Below are positions 1 through 7,080 of a DNA stretch of 10,209 nt, piece after piece. Source of the stretch: Pseudomonadota bacterium (GTDB lineage Bacteria; Pseudomonadota; Alphaproteobacteria; Caulobacterales; Caulobacteraceae); the NCBI GenBank assembly GCA_023445955.1, contig JAEXJH010000655.1, positions 1 to 10,209 of the forward strand. The letters are read 5' to 3'. Made by a program: the position numbers and the translations under genes. Under the pieces are notes generated by a model. The model made no database searches. It had not been told where the DNA came from and worked only from the letters and a program-made list of their open reading frames with translations. Each line of letters starts with the position of its first letter. Position 1 is the stretch's first letter.

Positions 1-2
1 CC

Positions 3-446
3 GCCTGCGGACCCAGCAAGAAGGCGCAGGAGAACCTCACCGTCGCCGACGAATTCATGGCCAAGAACGCCAAGGAACCGGGCGTCGTCACCCTGCCCGA
101 GGGCCTGCAGTACAAGGTGGTGCGCGAGGGGGCGAACGGCGGCATGCACCCGACCAAGGCCGACGAGGTCAAGGTCCACTACGAAGGCAAGCTGCTGGAC
201 GGCACGGTGTTTGACTCGAGCTACGAGCGCGGCGTGCCGGCGGTGTTCCCGCTGGACGGCCTGGTGCCGGCCTGGGTCATCGCCCTGCAGCGCATGAAGG
301 CTGGCGACGAGTGGATCCTCTATGTGCCGCCGGCCCTGGGCTATGGCGCGCAGGACAAGGGTCCGATCCCGGCCAACAGCGTGATGATCTTCAGGATCGA
401 GCTGCTGGGCGTGAACCGCCTGGGTCCGGGCAAGCCTAAAGAGTAG
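3..446 (+). CDS. FKBP-type peptidyl-prolyl cis-trans isomerase, probable lipoprotein (5' end outside window)
   Basis: The reading frame is open from base 3, so the ATG at 57 is probably internal. The first visible residues are Ala-Cys-Gly, with Cys at 6-8, which fits the end of a lipobox; the signal peptide would lie upstream. A short charged segment leads to LPEGLQYKVV (about 93-122), the usual entry into the FKBP fold of FkpA/FklB-like proteins. Family motifs follow: VHYEGKL (about 174-194), FDSSYERG (about 210-233), the VPAWVIALQRM segment with its binding-site Trp, and LGYGAQ (about 337-354). It ends with the family-typical FRIELLGV and a short tail. Known role of the family: proline isomerisation and chaperoning of exported proteins. 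Anchoring in a membrane facing the periplasm is inferred from the lipobox remnant. The stop lies three bases from the stop of the convergent ilvA. The isomerase call is firm; the lipoprotein call is probable. Confidence 0.9.
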   Translation, partial: ACGPSKKAQENLTVADEFMAKNAKEPGVVTLPEGLQYKVVREGANGGMHPTKADEVKVHYEGKLLDGTVFDSSYERGVPAVFPLDGLVPAWVIALQRMKAGDEWILYVPPALGYGAQDKGPIPANSVMIFRIELLGVNRLGPGKPKE

Positions 447-449
447 GTC

Positions 450-1652
450 TTAGACCACCCGCGGCGGGTAACCCTTCTCGCGCAGGGCGTTCATGACGTC
501 CTGGGTGTGCTGGGCGTCGCGGGTTTCGATGGTGATGTCGAACTCCGCGCCCTTGGCCGGGACGTCCAGGGCCAGGCGGTTGTGGTTGACCTCGATGATG
601 TTGGCGCCCATCGCGCCGATCTCGTGGGCCACCGTCGACAGCAGGCCCGGGCGGTCGTCGCCGATGATCCGCAGGCTGATCAGACGCTGGGCGCGGACCA
701 GTTCGCGGGTCAGCACCGAGGCCAGCAGGCGCGTGTCGATATTGCCGCCGCACAGGATCAGGCCGCACTTCTTGCCGCGGAAGCGTTCCGGATAGGCCAG
801 CAGCGCCGCCAGCGAGGCCGCGCCGGCGCCCTCGGCGATGGTCTTCTCGACATTGCAGTAGAGGGCCACCGCCTGCTCGATATGCGGCTCTTCCAGCAGC
901 AGCACGTCGTCGATCAGCGGGCGGGTGACGCCATAGGTCAGGTCGCCGACCTGCTTGACCGCCACGCCCTCGGCGATGGTCTGGCCGCCGCAATGGGCCG
1001 CGACGCCGCGCATCTTGGCGGTGAACGACGGGTACATGGCCGGCTCGCAGCCGATGATGTGGATGTCGCCCTTCAGCGCCTTGGCCGCCGTGGCCACGCC
1101 GCTGATCAGGCCGCCGCCGCCGATCGGCACGGGCAGCATCTCCAGGTCGGGCACGTCCTCCAGCATTTCCAGGGCGATCGTGCCTTGGCCGGCCATGATG
1201 TCGTAGTCGTCGAACGGGTGGACGAAGGTCAGGCCCTGCTCTTCGCGCAGCTTGCGCGCATGGGCGTTGGCGTCGTCATAGGTCTCGCCCTCGATGATCA
1301 CGGTCGCGCCGAAGTCGCGAGTGTGCTGCACCTTCACGAAGGGCGTGGTCTTGGGCATGACGATGGTGACGGGCACGCCGAGCCGGGCGCCGTGATAGGC
1401 GAGCCCTTGAGCGTGGTTGCCGGCGCTGGCGGCGATGACGCCCTTGGCCTTCTCGGCCTCCGACAGCAGCATCAGCTTGTTCAGCGCGCCGCGCTCCTTG
1501 TAGGCGGCGGTGAACTGCAGGTTCTCGAACTTCACCCAGACTTCGGCGCCGGTAATCTTCGACAGCGTCTTGGAGTGGCGGCACGGCGTGCGCTCGATCT
1601 GACCCTTCAGGCGGCCGGCGGCGGCTTGGATGGGGGCGAGGTCGAGGGTCAT
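450..1652 (-). CDS. ilvA: threonine ammonia-lyase (threonine dehydratase) with C-terminal ACT domain
   Basis: A PLP enzyme converting L-threonine to 2-oxobutanoate and ammonia, the first step toward isoleucine. The 400-residue product has a fold-type II PLP domain (about 1-320). The Schiff-base lysine is K52 in AAYKERGA, the substrate loop SAGNHAQG is at 76-83, and the phosphate-binding glycine loop PIGGGGLISG is near 176-185. A single ACT-like domain (about 325-400, with GDDRPGLLSTVAHEIG) suggests allosteric control by an amino acid. This is the about 400-residue, one-ACT layout, shorter than the about 510-residue E. coli IlvA with its two-part regulatory domain. An upstream in-frame ATG at 1709 would add 19 residues, but the start at 1652 has GGAG five bases before it and begins at the family's usual place. 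It is the last gene of a leftward series after the hydrolase, with a 63-base gap. Serine deamination or a catabolic role is possible; the core reaction is well supported. Confidence 0.93.
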   Translation of the reverse strand: MTLDLAPIQAAAGRLKGQIERTPCRHSKTLSKITGAEVWVKFENLQFTAAYKERGALNKLMLLSEAEKAKGVIAASAGNHAQGLAYHGARLGVPVTIVMPKTTPFVKVQHTRDFGATVIIEGETYDDANAHARKLREEQGLTFVHPFDDYDIMAGQGTIALEMLEDVPDLEMLPVPIGGGGLISGVATAAKALKGDIHIIGCEPAMYPSFTAKMRGVAAHCGGQTIAEGVAVKQVGDLTYGVTRPLIDDVLLLEEPHIEQAVALYCNVEKTIAEGAGAASLAALLAYPERFRGKKCGLILCGGNIDTRLLASVLTRELVRAQRLISLRIIGDDRPGLLSTVAHEIGAMGANIIEVNHNRLALDVPAKGAEFDITIETRDAQHTQDVMNALREKGYPPRVV

Positions 1653-1657
1653 GGGTG

Positions 1658-1661
1658 CTCC
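1658..1661 (-). promoter_or_regulatory. ribosome binding site choosing the ilvA start
   Basis: GGAG on the minus strand lies five bases before the ATG at 1652. It supports the 400-residue form of IlvA over the longer frame beginning at 1709. Confidence 0.6.
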
Positions 1662-1715
1662 AGCACGAGAACTCGCCGGGGCTCTAACACGGCCGCACTG
1701 TCCGGGCACACCCCT

Positions 1716-2615
1716 TTAGGGCGCGGTCTCCAGCAGGTTTTCTATCGCCGCCCACGCTTCGGGTTCGGTCAGCATCGGCGCGTGGCCGACGCCGGGGACC
1801 TCGGCATAGGCCATATGGGGCGCGGCGGCCTGCATGCGCTCGGTGATGGCAGGGTCGATCAGGTCCGAAATCCCGCCACGCACCAGCAGCAGCGGACGGT
1901 CCTTCGCCAGCGCCCGGAACAGCGGATACATGTCCGGCGGGGCCAACGCTGCGCCGCCTTCGGCCTGGGACTTCGCGGCGGCCGCGGCGGCGGCCTTGAT
2001 CGGGGCCGAGATGTCGGGGTCGTAGGCCAGGACGAACGCGCCGTCGGCCTCGTCGAACAGCCGGCGGGCGAAGGTGTCCCAGTCCTCAGGGCCGTACGCC
2101 GAGAAGGCGGCCTCATTGATCGCCTTGGCGTAGGCGACGGCCGCGTCCCAGGTCTCGAAGCGGCTGGCTATACCGGTATAGCCGGCGATGCGAGCCAGGC
2201 CGACGGGCGACAGCTCGGGGCCGACGTCGTTCAGCACCGCCGCCGCGATCGCCTGCGGCTTCAGCGAGGTCAGCACCATAGTGATCAGCCCGCCCATGCT
2301 GGTGCCGACGAACACCGCCTGCTCGATCCCGGCCGCGGCCAGCAACGACAGCACGTCGGCGGCGTAGGTCCCCGGGTGGTAGTTCATCGGGTTCGGGTCT
2401 TTGGCGGAGAGTCCTCTGCCGCGCACGTCGACCGCCAGGACGCGGCGGCCCGTGGCGGCGATCTTCGGCGCCAGGTCTTCGAAGTCTCGGGCGTTGCGGG
2501 TCAGGCCGTGGATGCAGATCACCGGCAGCTTCGTGGCTTCACCGACGGGAGCATAGTCCCGGGCATGCAGCGGCAGGCCTTCGTGCGAGGTCCAGAAGAA
2601 GTCGGTGAAGCTCAT
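1716..2615 (-). CDS. alpha/beta-fold hydrolase, substrate unknown
   Basis: The 299-residue product has the alpha/beta hydrolase hallmarks: the oxyanion-region HG (H36-G37 in CIHGLTRN), the VRGRGLS strand-loop (about 64-70), the nucleophile elbow GTSMGG with S106, an acid at D251 (or D254) in RGGISDLID, and H278 in VPGVGHAP. Residues about 130-235 form a lid-like insertion containing an alanine-rich stretch. No signal peptide or membrane helix is visible, so a cytoplasmic enzyme is likely. The fold and triad are clear but the substrate cannot be read from sequence; esterase, lactonase or similar C-C/C-O hydrolase activity is possible. The start at 2615 is preceded by GAGG seven bases away and by the rfbC stop with only two bases between (TGACCATG), so it is probably translated by coupling to rfbC. 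The frame extends upstream to 2891, but that part overlaps rfbC and is low-complexity Arg-rich shadow sequence. Confidence 0.87.
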   Translation of the reverse strand: MSFTDFFWTSHEGLPLHARDYAPVGEATKLPVICIHGLTRNARDFEDLAPKIAATGRRVLAVDVRGRGLSAKDPNPMNYHPGTYAADVLSLLAAAGIEQAVFVGTSMGGLITMVLTSLKPQAIAAAVLNDVGPELSPVGLARIAGYTGIASRFETWDAAVAYAKAINEAAFSAYGPEDWDTFARRLFDEADGAFVLAYDPDISAPIKAAAAAAAKSQAEGGAALAPPDMYPLFRALAKDRPLLLVRGGISDLIDPAITERMQAAAPHMAYAEVPGVGHAPMLTEPEAWAAIENLLETAP

Positions 2616-2617
2616 GG

Positions 2618-3181
2618 TCAGGCCTCGTAGGTGAACGCCGAGTCGATCTCGCTCAGCAGCGGGGCGGCGTTGTCGCGGTCGTTGGCAGTGATCTCCGACA
2701 CAGGCACCGGCCAGCCGATGCCGATGGCCGGATCGCTCCAGCGCACCGCGCCCTCGGCGGCCGGGGCGTAGTAGTCGGTGACCTTGTAGAGCACCTCGCA
2801 GGCGTCGGTCAGGGTGACGTAGCCGTGCGCGAAGCCCTTGGGCACCAGCAGTTGCTGGCGGTTCTCGGCCGACAGCTCGGCCCCGACCCACTGGCCATAA
2901 GTCGGCGAGCCTTTGCGGATGTCGACCGCGACGTCGAAGATCGACCCGACCACGCAGCGCAGCAGCTTGTCCTGGGCGTGCGGCGGCTTCTGGTAGTGCA
3001 GGCCGCGCTGGATGCCGCGCGTCGTGGAGCGGACGTGGTTGTCCTGGACGAACGCGGCCTTAAATCCAGCCTCCTCCAGCGCCGACTGGCGGAAGGTCTC
3101 GGAAAACCAGCCCCGCTCATCGCCATGGCGCGCGGGCGTGATAAGCAGCACTTCGGGGATCGCCAGCGGCGTGATCTTCAT
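2618..3181 (-). CDS. rfbC: dTDP-4-dehydrorhamnose 3,5-epimerase
   Basis: RfbC/RmlC epimerises dTDP-4-keto-6-deoxyglucose at C3 and C5, the third step to dTDP-L-rhamnose. The 187-residue product is normal length for this cupin family. It carries DERGWFSETF (21-30), VQDNHVRST (45-53), RGLHYQ with the catalytic base H62, K72, VPKGFAHGY (113-121), and Y132 in the LYKVTDYY segment, the expected general acid. The ANDRDNAAPLL segment near the end corresponds to the conserved C-terminal (S/K)D..AP stretch. The start at 3181 is chosen because MKITPLAIPEV is where family members begin; the frame stays open upstream only as antisense to the glycosyltransferase. Its ribosome binding site is weak (AAGG, 12 bases away). 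It is the first gene of a leftward series with the hydrolase and perhaps ilvA, and lies apart from rfbBDA, about 4 kb away on the other strand. Confidence 0.96.
   Translation of the reverse strand: MKITPLAIPEVLLITPARHGDERGWFSETFRQSALEEAGFKAAFVQDNHVRSTTRGIQRGLHYQKPPHAQDKLLRCVVGSIFDVAVDIRKGSPTYGQWVGAELSAENRQQLLVPKGFAHGYVTLTDACEVLYKVTDYYAPAAEGAVRWSDPAIGIGWPVPVSEITANDRDNAAPLLSEIDSAFTYEA
2623..2626 (-). promoter_or_regulatory. ribosome binding site for the alpha/beta hydrolase, inside the rfbC end
   Basis: GAGG on the minus strand lies within the last codons of rfbC, seven bases before the hydrolase ATG at 2615. It fixes that start and fits translational coupling to rfbC. Confidence 0.55.
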
Positions 3182-3217
3182 GACGCGTATTTGCCTTGAG
3201 AAACGAACCGGCCACCG

Positions 3218-4258
3218 ATGCCGCCTGAAGCGACTGAAAACAACCCCGGCCCGCTCGTTAGCGTGATCATCGTCTCCTACCAGAGCGGTCCGACCCTGGA
3301 GCCGTGTTTGGAACGGCTTGCGGCCCAGACCTTCCGCGACTTCGAGACGATCCTGATCGACAACGCCTCGACCGACGGCGCGCCGCAGGCGGCGGCCAAG
3401 GCCCATCCGTGGGTCGATTTCGTCGAGGCCGGCGCGAACCTGGGTTTTGCGGCCGGCAACAACTTCGCGGCCCGCCGCGCCAAGGGCCGCTGGCTCGTTT
3501 TGCTCAACCCCGACGCCTATGCCGAGCCCGAGTGGCTTGCCGAGCTGATGGCCGGCGTCGATCGCCACCCGACCGTGAAGAGCTTCGCCTCGCTGCAGCT
3601 GTCGGCCGACCGGCCCGGCCTGCTGGACGGGGCCGGCGACAATGTCACCAGCGCGGGCATACCGTTCCGAGGCGGGTATGGCCGCAAGGAACCGGCGGTC
3701 CTGCCCGAGGGCGAGGTGTTTTCGGCCTGCGGCGCGGCGATGCTGATCGATCGCGACCTGTTCCTCGCGGTCGGCGGCTTCGACGAGCGCTACTTCTGCT
3801 ACTGCGAGGATGTCGACCTGGGCTATCGCCTGAGGCTCTATGACTATCCGACCTTGTTGCTGCCGAAGGCCAAAGTCGCCCATGTCGGCTCGGCCAGCAC
3901 CGGCGTGCGATCGGACTTCTCGATTTTCCACGGCTCGCGCAACCGGGTATGGACCTTCGTCAAGAACACGCCGGGCTGGCTGTTCCCGGTCACCCTGCCG
4001 CTGCACGTGGCGGTGACGGCGGGGCTCTTGCTGCTGCATTGGCGGCGCGGCGACGTCGCGCCGGCGATCCGGGGCATCAAGGCGGCGCTGAAGCGCGAGG
4101 ACCTGGATCAGGTGCTGGCCGATCGCCGCGCGATCCAGGCCAAGCGCAAGGCCTCGCCCGGCGCCATCCTGCGGGTGATGTCGATCGACCCGGCCGCCTT
4201 CATCGGCCGCCGGTTCGTCATCCGACGCTGGAAAGGTCCTCGATCAGCCGGCGCATGA
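3218..4258 (+). CDS. family 2 glycosyltransferase, candidate rhamnosyltransferase (WbbL-like)
   Basis: The 346-residue product has a GT-A catalytic domain at about 13-235. It opens with VSVIIVSYQSG and has the nucleotide-binding LIDNASTDG (46-54), NLGFAAGNN (74-82), the metal-site NPDA (97-100, replacing the usual DxD), a GGFDERYF turn (186-193) and the catalytic-type CEDVDLGYRLR (196-206). A hydrophobic segment at about 254-275 could be a membrane helix or amphipathic anchor, followed by a basic tail. These features match WbbL/RfbF-like enzymes, many of which transfer rhamnose from dTDP-rhamnose to a lipid-linked glycan; the neighbouring rfbC supports that, but donor and acceptor are inferred. 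An in-frame TGA at 3197 leaves the ATG at 3218 as the only plausible start; no strong ribosome binding site is seen. It diverges from rfbC by 36 bases, and its last 41 bases overlap the convergent argE. Confidence 0.9.
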   Translation: MPPEATENNPGPLVSVIIVSYQSGPTLEPCLERLAAQTFRDFETILIDNASTDGAPQAAAKAHPWVDFVEAGANLGFAAGNNFAARRAKGRWLVLLNPDAYAEPEWLAELMAGVDRHPTVKSFASLQLSADRPGLLDGAGDNVTSAGIPFRGGYGRKEPAVLPEGEVFSACGAAMLIDRDLFLAVGGFDERYFCYCEDVDLGYRLRLYDYPTLLLPKAKVAHVGSASTGVRSDFSIFHGSRNRVWTFVKNTPGWLFPVTLPLHVAVTAGLLLLHWRRGDVAPAIRGIKAALKREDLDQVLADRRAIQAKRKASPGAILRVMSIDPAAFIGRRFVIRRWKGPRSAGA

Positions 4259-5399
4259 ACGCCGCGCCGCGCTGCATCTGGCTGATCTCGACATATTCGT
4301 CGGGCTGGTGGGCCTGGTCGATCGAGCCGGGGCCGCAGATCACGGTCGAGAAGCCCGCGCCCTGGAACTGTCCGGCTTCGGCCGCATAGGGCACCACCCG
4401 CGCCGGACCGTTGTCGCCGGCCAGCTTGCGGGCGAAGGTCTCGGCGACGCCGTCCTCCTCGGGCGCGAAGGCCGGGGTCAGCGAGCGGCGCTCGACCTTG
4501 ACGCCGCCTTCGGGGGCCTTGGCCTTGATCTCCGCGTCCATCGCTTCGGCGGCGGCGAAGAACTCGGCCAGGATCGCCATCGGGTCCTGGCCGGCCGGCG
4601 TGCGCAGGTCGAACAGGAACTTGCACTCGCGGGCCAGGATATTGCCGGCCGTGCCGCCATGAACCATGCCGACGGTCAGGGTCGCGCCCTTGGGCGTGAA
4701 CGGTGAGCTGGGGTCGGCCTCGCGCTCCAGCTTTTCCGCCAGCGCGACCAGCATCGCCATCAGCTTGATCGCCATGGTGTTGGCCGAGACGCCCAGGTGG
4801 GTGAGGCTGGAATGGGCCTCGCGGCCGGTGACGGTGACGATGAAGGTGGCGATGCCCTTGTGGCCGCGCACGGCGACCATGTCGGTGGGCTCGCCGACCA
4901 CGACGAGGGCCGGGCGGGGCAGGTCGGTGGCGATCACCGCGATCATGTCGGGCGCGCCCAGGCAGCCGACCTCCTCGTCATACGAGAAGGCCAGGTGGAC
5001 GGGCTTCCTCAACGTCGCCTTGGCCAGGTCCGGCGCGGCGGCCAGGGCCAGCGCCAGGAAGCCCTTCATGTCGCACGTGCCGCGGCCATAGAGGCGGCCA
5101 TCCCGCTCGGTCAGCACCCACGGATCGCTGGACCACGGCTGGCCGTCGACCGGCACCACATCGGTATGGCCTGACAGCACAATTCCGCCTTCGACCGCCG
5201 GGCCGATGGTGGCCATCAGGTTCGACTTGGTCCCATCGGCGTTCGGCACCCGGCGGGTCGGCACGTCCAGATCGGCCAGATAGGCCTCGACCCACTGGAT
5301 CAGCTCCAGGTTCGAACGGCGCGAGGTGGTGTCGAACGCCACCAGCTTGGCCAGGATGTCGACGGCGAGTTCAGACAAGACTTCGGATGAGGAAACCAT
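4218..5399 (-). CDS. argE: acetylornithine deacetylase (M20 family metallohydrolase)
   Basis: ArgE removes the acetyl group from N-acetyl-L-ornithine to give ornithine for arginine synthesis, in the cytoplasm. The 393-residue product has the full set of M20 dinuclear-zinc motifs: GHTDVVPVD with ligand H78 and D80, GRGTCDMKG with bridging D110, YDEEVG with the catalytic Glu pair E142-E143, GEPT with E170, and the distal ligand H364 in DQAHQPDEY. The dimerisation/lid domain (about 175-290) begins with RGHKGIATFIVTVTG and contains the conserved REAHSS. The start at 5399 (MVSSSEVL) is preferred because the upstream frame to 5501 is Arg-rich and crosses the divergent intergenic space; no good ribosome binding site precedes 5399, so the start could be a few codons off. 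Closely related M20 enzymes (succinyl-diaminopimelate desuccinylase, N-formylglutamate or acetylcitrulline deacylases) cannot be fully excluded. Its 3' end overlaps the glycosyltransferase. Confidence 0.88.
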   Translation of the reverse strand: MVSSSEVLSELAVDILAKLVAFDTTSRRSNLELIQWVEAYLADLDVPTRRVPNADGTKSNLMATIGPAVEGGIVLSGHTDVVPVDGQPWSSDPWVLTERDGRLYGRGTCDMKGFLALALAAAPDLAKATLRKPVHLAFSYDEEVGCLGAPDMIAVIATDLPRPALVVVGEPTDMVAVRGHKGIATFIVTVTGREAHSSLTHLGVSANTMAIKLMAMLVALAEKLEREADPSSPFTPKGATLTVGMVHGGTAGNILARECKFLFDLRTPAGQDPMAILAEFFAAAEAMDAEIKAKAPEGGVKVERRSLTPAFAPEEDGVAETFARKLAGDNGPARVVPYAAEAGQFQGAGFSTVICGPGSIDQAHQPDEYVEISQMQRGAAFMRRLIEDLSSVG

Positions 5400-5487
5400 G
5401 ACGGGGAGCCTAGACCGCTTCCCCCCGCGTCGCCTACCCGCGCGCAGCAAGATCGCGGTCCTGGGCGTTGTTGCCCCGAAAGCCCGC

Positions 5488-5492
5488 AGGAG
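5488..5492 (+). promoter_or_regulatory. ribosome binding site choosing the GST start
   Basis: AGGAG lies seven bases before the ATG at 5500. It supports that start over the frame's earlier ATG at 5326, which lies inside argE on the opposite strand. Confidence 0.65.
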
Positions 5493-5499
5493 ACGCCCC

Positions 5500-6135
5500 A
5501 TGATCGATCTCTACACCTGGACCACGCCCAACGGCCGCAAGACTTCGATCATGCTGGAGGAGGTTGGCCTGCCCTATCGGGTCCATCCAGTGAACATCGG
5601 CAAGGACGAGCAGTTCGACCCGAAGTTCCTGGCCATCTCGCCTAACAACAAGATCCCGGCCATCGTCGACCACGACGCGCCCGGCGGTCCCCAGAAGGTG
5701 TTCGAGAGCGGCGCGATCCTGGTCTATCTGGCCGAGAAGACCGGCAAGCTGCTGGCGCCCGAAGGCCCCGAGCGCTGGGCCGCCCTGGAATGGACCTTCT
5801 GGCAGGTCGGCGGCCTTGGGCCCATGGGCGGTCAGTACGGCTATTTCGCCCTGCGCGCCGAGGAGAAGGTGCCCGCCGCGATCAACCGTTTCGGCGAGGA
5901 GGTCACGCGTCTGCTGGGCGTGCTGGACCGGCGGCTGAACGACCATCCGTGGATCGCCGGCGAGCACTTCTCGATCGCCGATGTCGCGACCTACGCGTGG
6001 ACCAAGGCGATCCTCGAAGGCATGGCCAAGGCCGAGCCGGACCGCGATCCAGGCGTCCCCGCCGTCGAGGCCTGGCTGCAGGCGGTCGGTGAGCGTCCGG
6101 CTGTCCAGCGGGGCATGGCCGTGCCGCAGGTTTAG
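5500..6135 (+). CDS. yfcG: Nu-class glutathione transferase / GSH-dependent disulfide-bond oxidoreductase (YfcG-like)
   Basis: The 211-residue product closely resembles E. coli YfcG as I recall it. The N-terminal thioredoxin-fold domain (about 1-85) has [15 protein letters not shown], with T9 and N11 at the glutathione-site positions. It then has [12 protein letters not shown] (47-58, with the cis-Pro) and [15 protein letters not shown] (68-82), where the Glu-Ser pair binds the gamma-glutamyl part. The helical C-terminal domain begins near 90 and includes [17 protein letters not shown] (100-116) and the N-capping motif [10 protein letters not shown] (158-167). Known family activity is glutathione-dependent disulfide reduction, with little classical transferase activity; the physiological substrate is unknown. 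The start at 5500 has AGGAG seven bases upstream. It is divergent from argE (100-base gap) and is followed by a possible terminator before purU. Confidence 0.92.
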   Translation: MIDLYTWTTPNGRKTSIMLEEVGLPYRVHPVNIGKDEQFDPKFLAISPNNKIPAIVDHDAPGGPQKVFESGAILVYLAEKTGKLLAPEGPERWAALEWTFWQVGGLGPMGGQYGYFALRAEEKVPAAINRFGEEVTRLLGVLDRRLNDHPWIAGEHFSIADVATYAWTKAILEGMAKAEPDRDPGVPAVEAWLQAVGERPAVQRGMAVPQV

Positions 6136-6167
6136 GAAAACTCCAGCGGGATCGGGAAAATCGGCCT

Positions 6168-6194
6168 CGCCTCCCGCGTTCAGGCGCTTTTCTT
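6168..6194 (+). terminator. possible Rho-independent terminator after the GST gene
   Basis: CGCCT (6168-6172) and AGGCG (6182-6186) can form a five-base-pair, mostly G/C stem with a nine-base loop, followed directly by the T-rich CTTTTCTT. It lies 32 bases after the GST stop and ahead of the purU ribosome binding site. The stem is short, so function is uncertain. Confidence 0.35.
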
Positions 6195-6213
6195 CGGTCA
6201 CGCTGTTCTCTAG

Positions 6214-6219
6214 AGGGAG
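6214..6219 (+). promoter_or_regulatory. purU ribosome binding site
   Basis: AGGGAG, six bases before the ATG at 6226, is a strong Shine-Dalgarno match and fixes the purU start. Confidence 0.65.
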
Positions 6220-6225
6220 CGGACC

Positions 6226-7068
6226 ATGATCCTGACCCTCTCCTGCCCCGACCAGCGCGGCATCGTCGCCAAGGTCTCCGCCTTCCTGTTCGAGCGCGGC
6301 TGCAACATCCTCGACGCCCAGCAGTTCGACGACCAGGAGACCGGTCAGTTCTTCATGCGCGTGGTGTTCGACGCCGATGGCGCCGACCGCGCGGCGCTGC
6401 GGGCCGAGTTCGGGACGCTGGCCGACGGCTTCAAGATGAAGTGGACCCTGCGCGACCGCGCCGAGCGCTATCGCGTGCTGCTGCTGGCCAGCAAGTTCGA
6501 CCACTGCCTGGCAGACCTGGTCTATCGCTGGCGGATCGGCGAGCTGCCGATGGACATCGTCGGCGTGGTCTCCAACCACCCGGCGCAGACCTACGAACAC
6601 ATCGACCTGTCGGGCCTGGCCTTCCACCACATGCCGGTGACCAAGGAGACCAAGTTCGAGCAGGAAGCCGAGCTTTGGAAGCTGATCCAGGAGACCAAGA
6701 CCGACATCGTCGTGCTCGCCCGCTACATGCAGGTGCTGTCGGACGGCCTGTCGGCCAAGCTGCAGGGCCGCTGCATCAACATCCACCACTCGTTCCTGCC
6801 GGGCTTCAAGGGCGCCAAGCCCTATCACCAGGCCCATGCGCGCGGCGTGAAGTTGATCGGCGCCTCGGCCCACTATGTGACCGGCGACCTCGACGAGGGT
6901 CCGATCATCGAGCAGGACGTCGAGCGCATCAGCCACCGCGACACGCCGGAAGACCTGGTCCGCAAGGGCCGCGACATCGAGCGCCGCGTCCTGGCCCGCG
7001 CCCTGCGCTATCGCCTGGAGGACCGGGTTCTGCTCAACGGTCGCAAGACGGTGGTGTTCACCGACTAG
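6226..7068 (+). CDS. purU: formyltetrahydrofolate deformylase
   Basis: PurU hydrolyses 10-formyltetrahydrofolate to formate and tetrahydrofolate. This balances one-carbon pools and can feed formate to PurT-dependent purine synthesis. The 280-residue product is of family length. An N-terminal ACT domain (about 1-75: [26 protein letters not shown]) is followed by a formyltransferase-fold domain (about 80-280). That domain shows the catalytic Asn and His of [17 protein letters not shown] (N185, H187) and [15 protein letters not shown], with H216 and D223 matching H137 and D144 of PurN. The N-terminal ACT domain separates it from PurN itself. The start is backed by AGGGAG six bases upstream. It is on the same strand as rfbB but 95 bases before it, with a palindrome between, so it is probably a separate unit. 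Confidence 0.95.
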   Translation: MILTLSCPDQRGIVAKVSAFLFERGCNILDAQQFDDQETGQFFMRVVFDADGADRAALRAEFGTLADGFKMKWTLRDRAERYRVLLLASKFDHCLADLVYRWRIGELPMDIVGVVSNHPAQTYEHIDLSGLAFHHMPVTKETKFEQEAELWKLIQETKTDIVVLARYMQVLSDGLSAKLQGRCINIHHSFLPGFKGAKPYHQAHARGVKLIGASAHYVTGDLDEGPIIEQDVERISHRDTPEDLVRKGRDIERRVLARALRYRLEDRVLLNGRKTVVFTD

Positions 7069-7072
7069 GCCC

Positions 7073-7080
7073 GCTAAAGC
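7073..7080 (+). promoter_or_regulatory. weak candidate -10 element ahead of rfbB
   Basis: GCTAAAGC matches seven of eight positions of the Caulobacter housekeeping -10 consensus GCTANAWC. The possible -35 (TTCACCG at 7057-7063, at the end of purU) is a poor match with a spacer one base shorter than usual. Transcripts would start about 75 bases before rfbB and include the palindrome at 7106-7121. Confidence 0.2.

Noticed and set aside
1653..1709. 19-residue extension of threonine ammonia-lyase as a targeting peptide
   Set aside because: Bacterial cytoplasmic enzyme; the GGAG and the family alignment favour 1652.
507..2630. 707-codon open frame on the plus strand across ilvA and the hydrolase
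   Set aside because: It is exactly antisense to two genes with clear catalytic motifs. Its product is rich in Gly, Arg, His, Gln and Val with no domain, as expected of the mirror frame of GC-rich genes.
2616..2891. 92-residue extension of the alpha/beta hydrolase
   Set aside because: It overlaps rfbC in another frame and is Arg-rich. A good start with a ribosome binding site exists at 2615.
3182..4039. N-terminal extension of the rfbC frame to 473 codons
   Set aside because: The extra part is antisense to the glycosyltransferase and has no family similarity. RfbC proteins start at MKITPL-like sequence, at 3181.
5326..5499. 58-residue N-terminal extension of the GST
   Set aside because: It overlaps the start of argE on the other strand, lacks family similarity, and AGGAG marks the start at 5500.
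450..7068. ACT domains in both IlvA and PurU as a sign of a shared regulatory system
   Set aside because: ACT domains are normal in both families and sit at opposite ends of the two proteins; there is nothing linking them beyond proximity.
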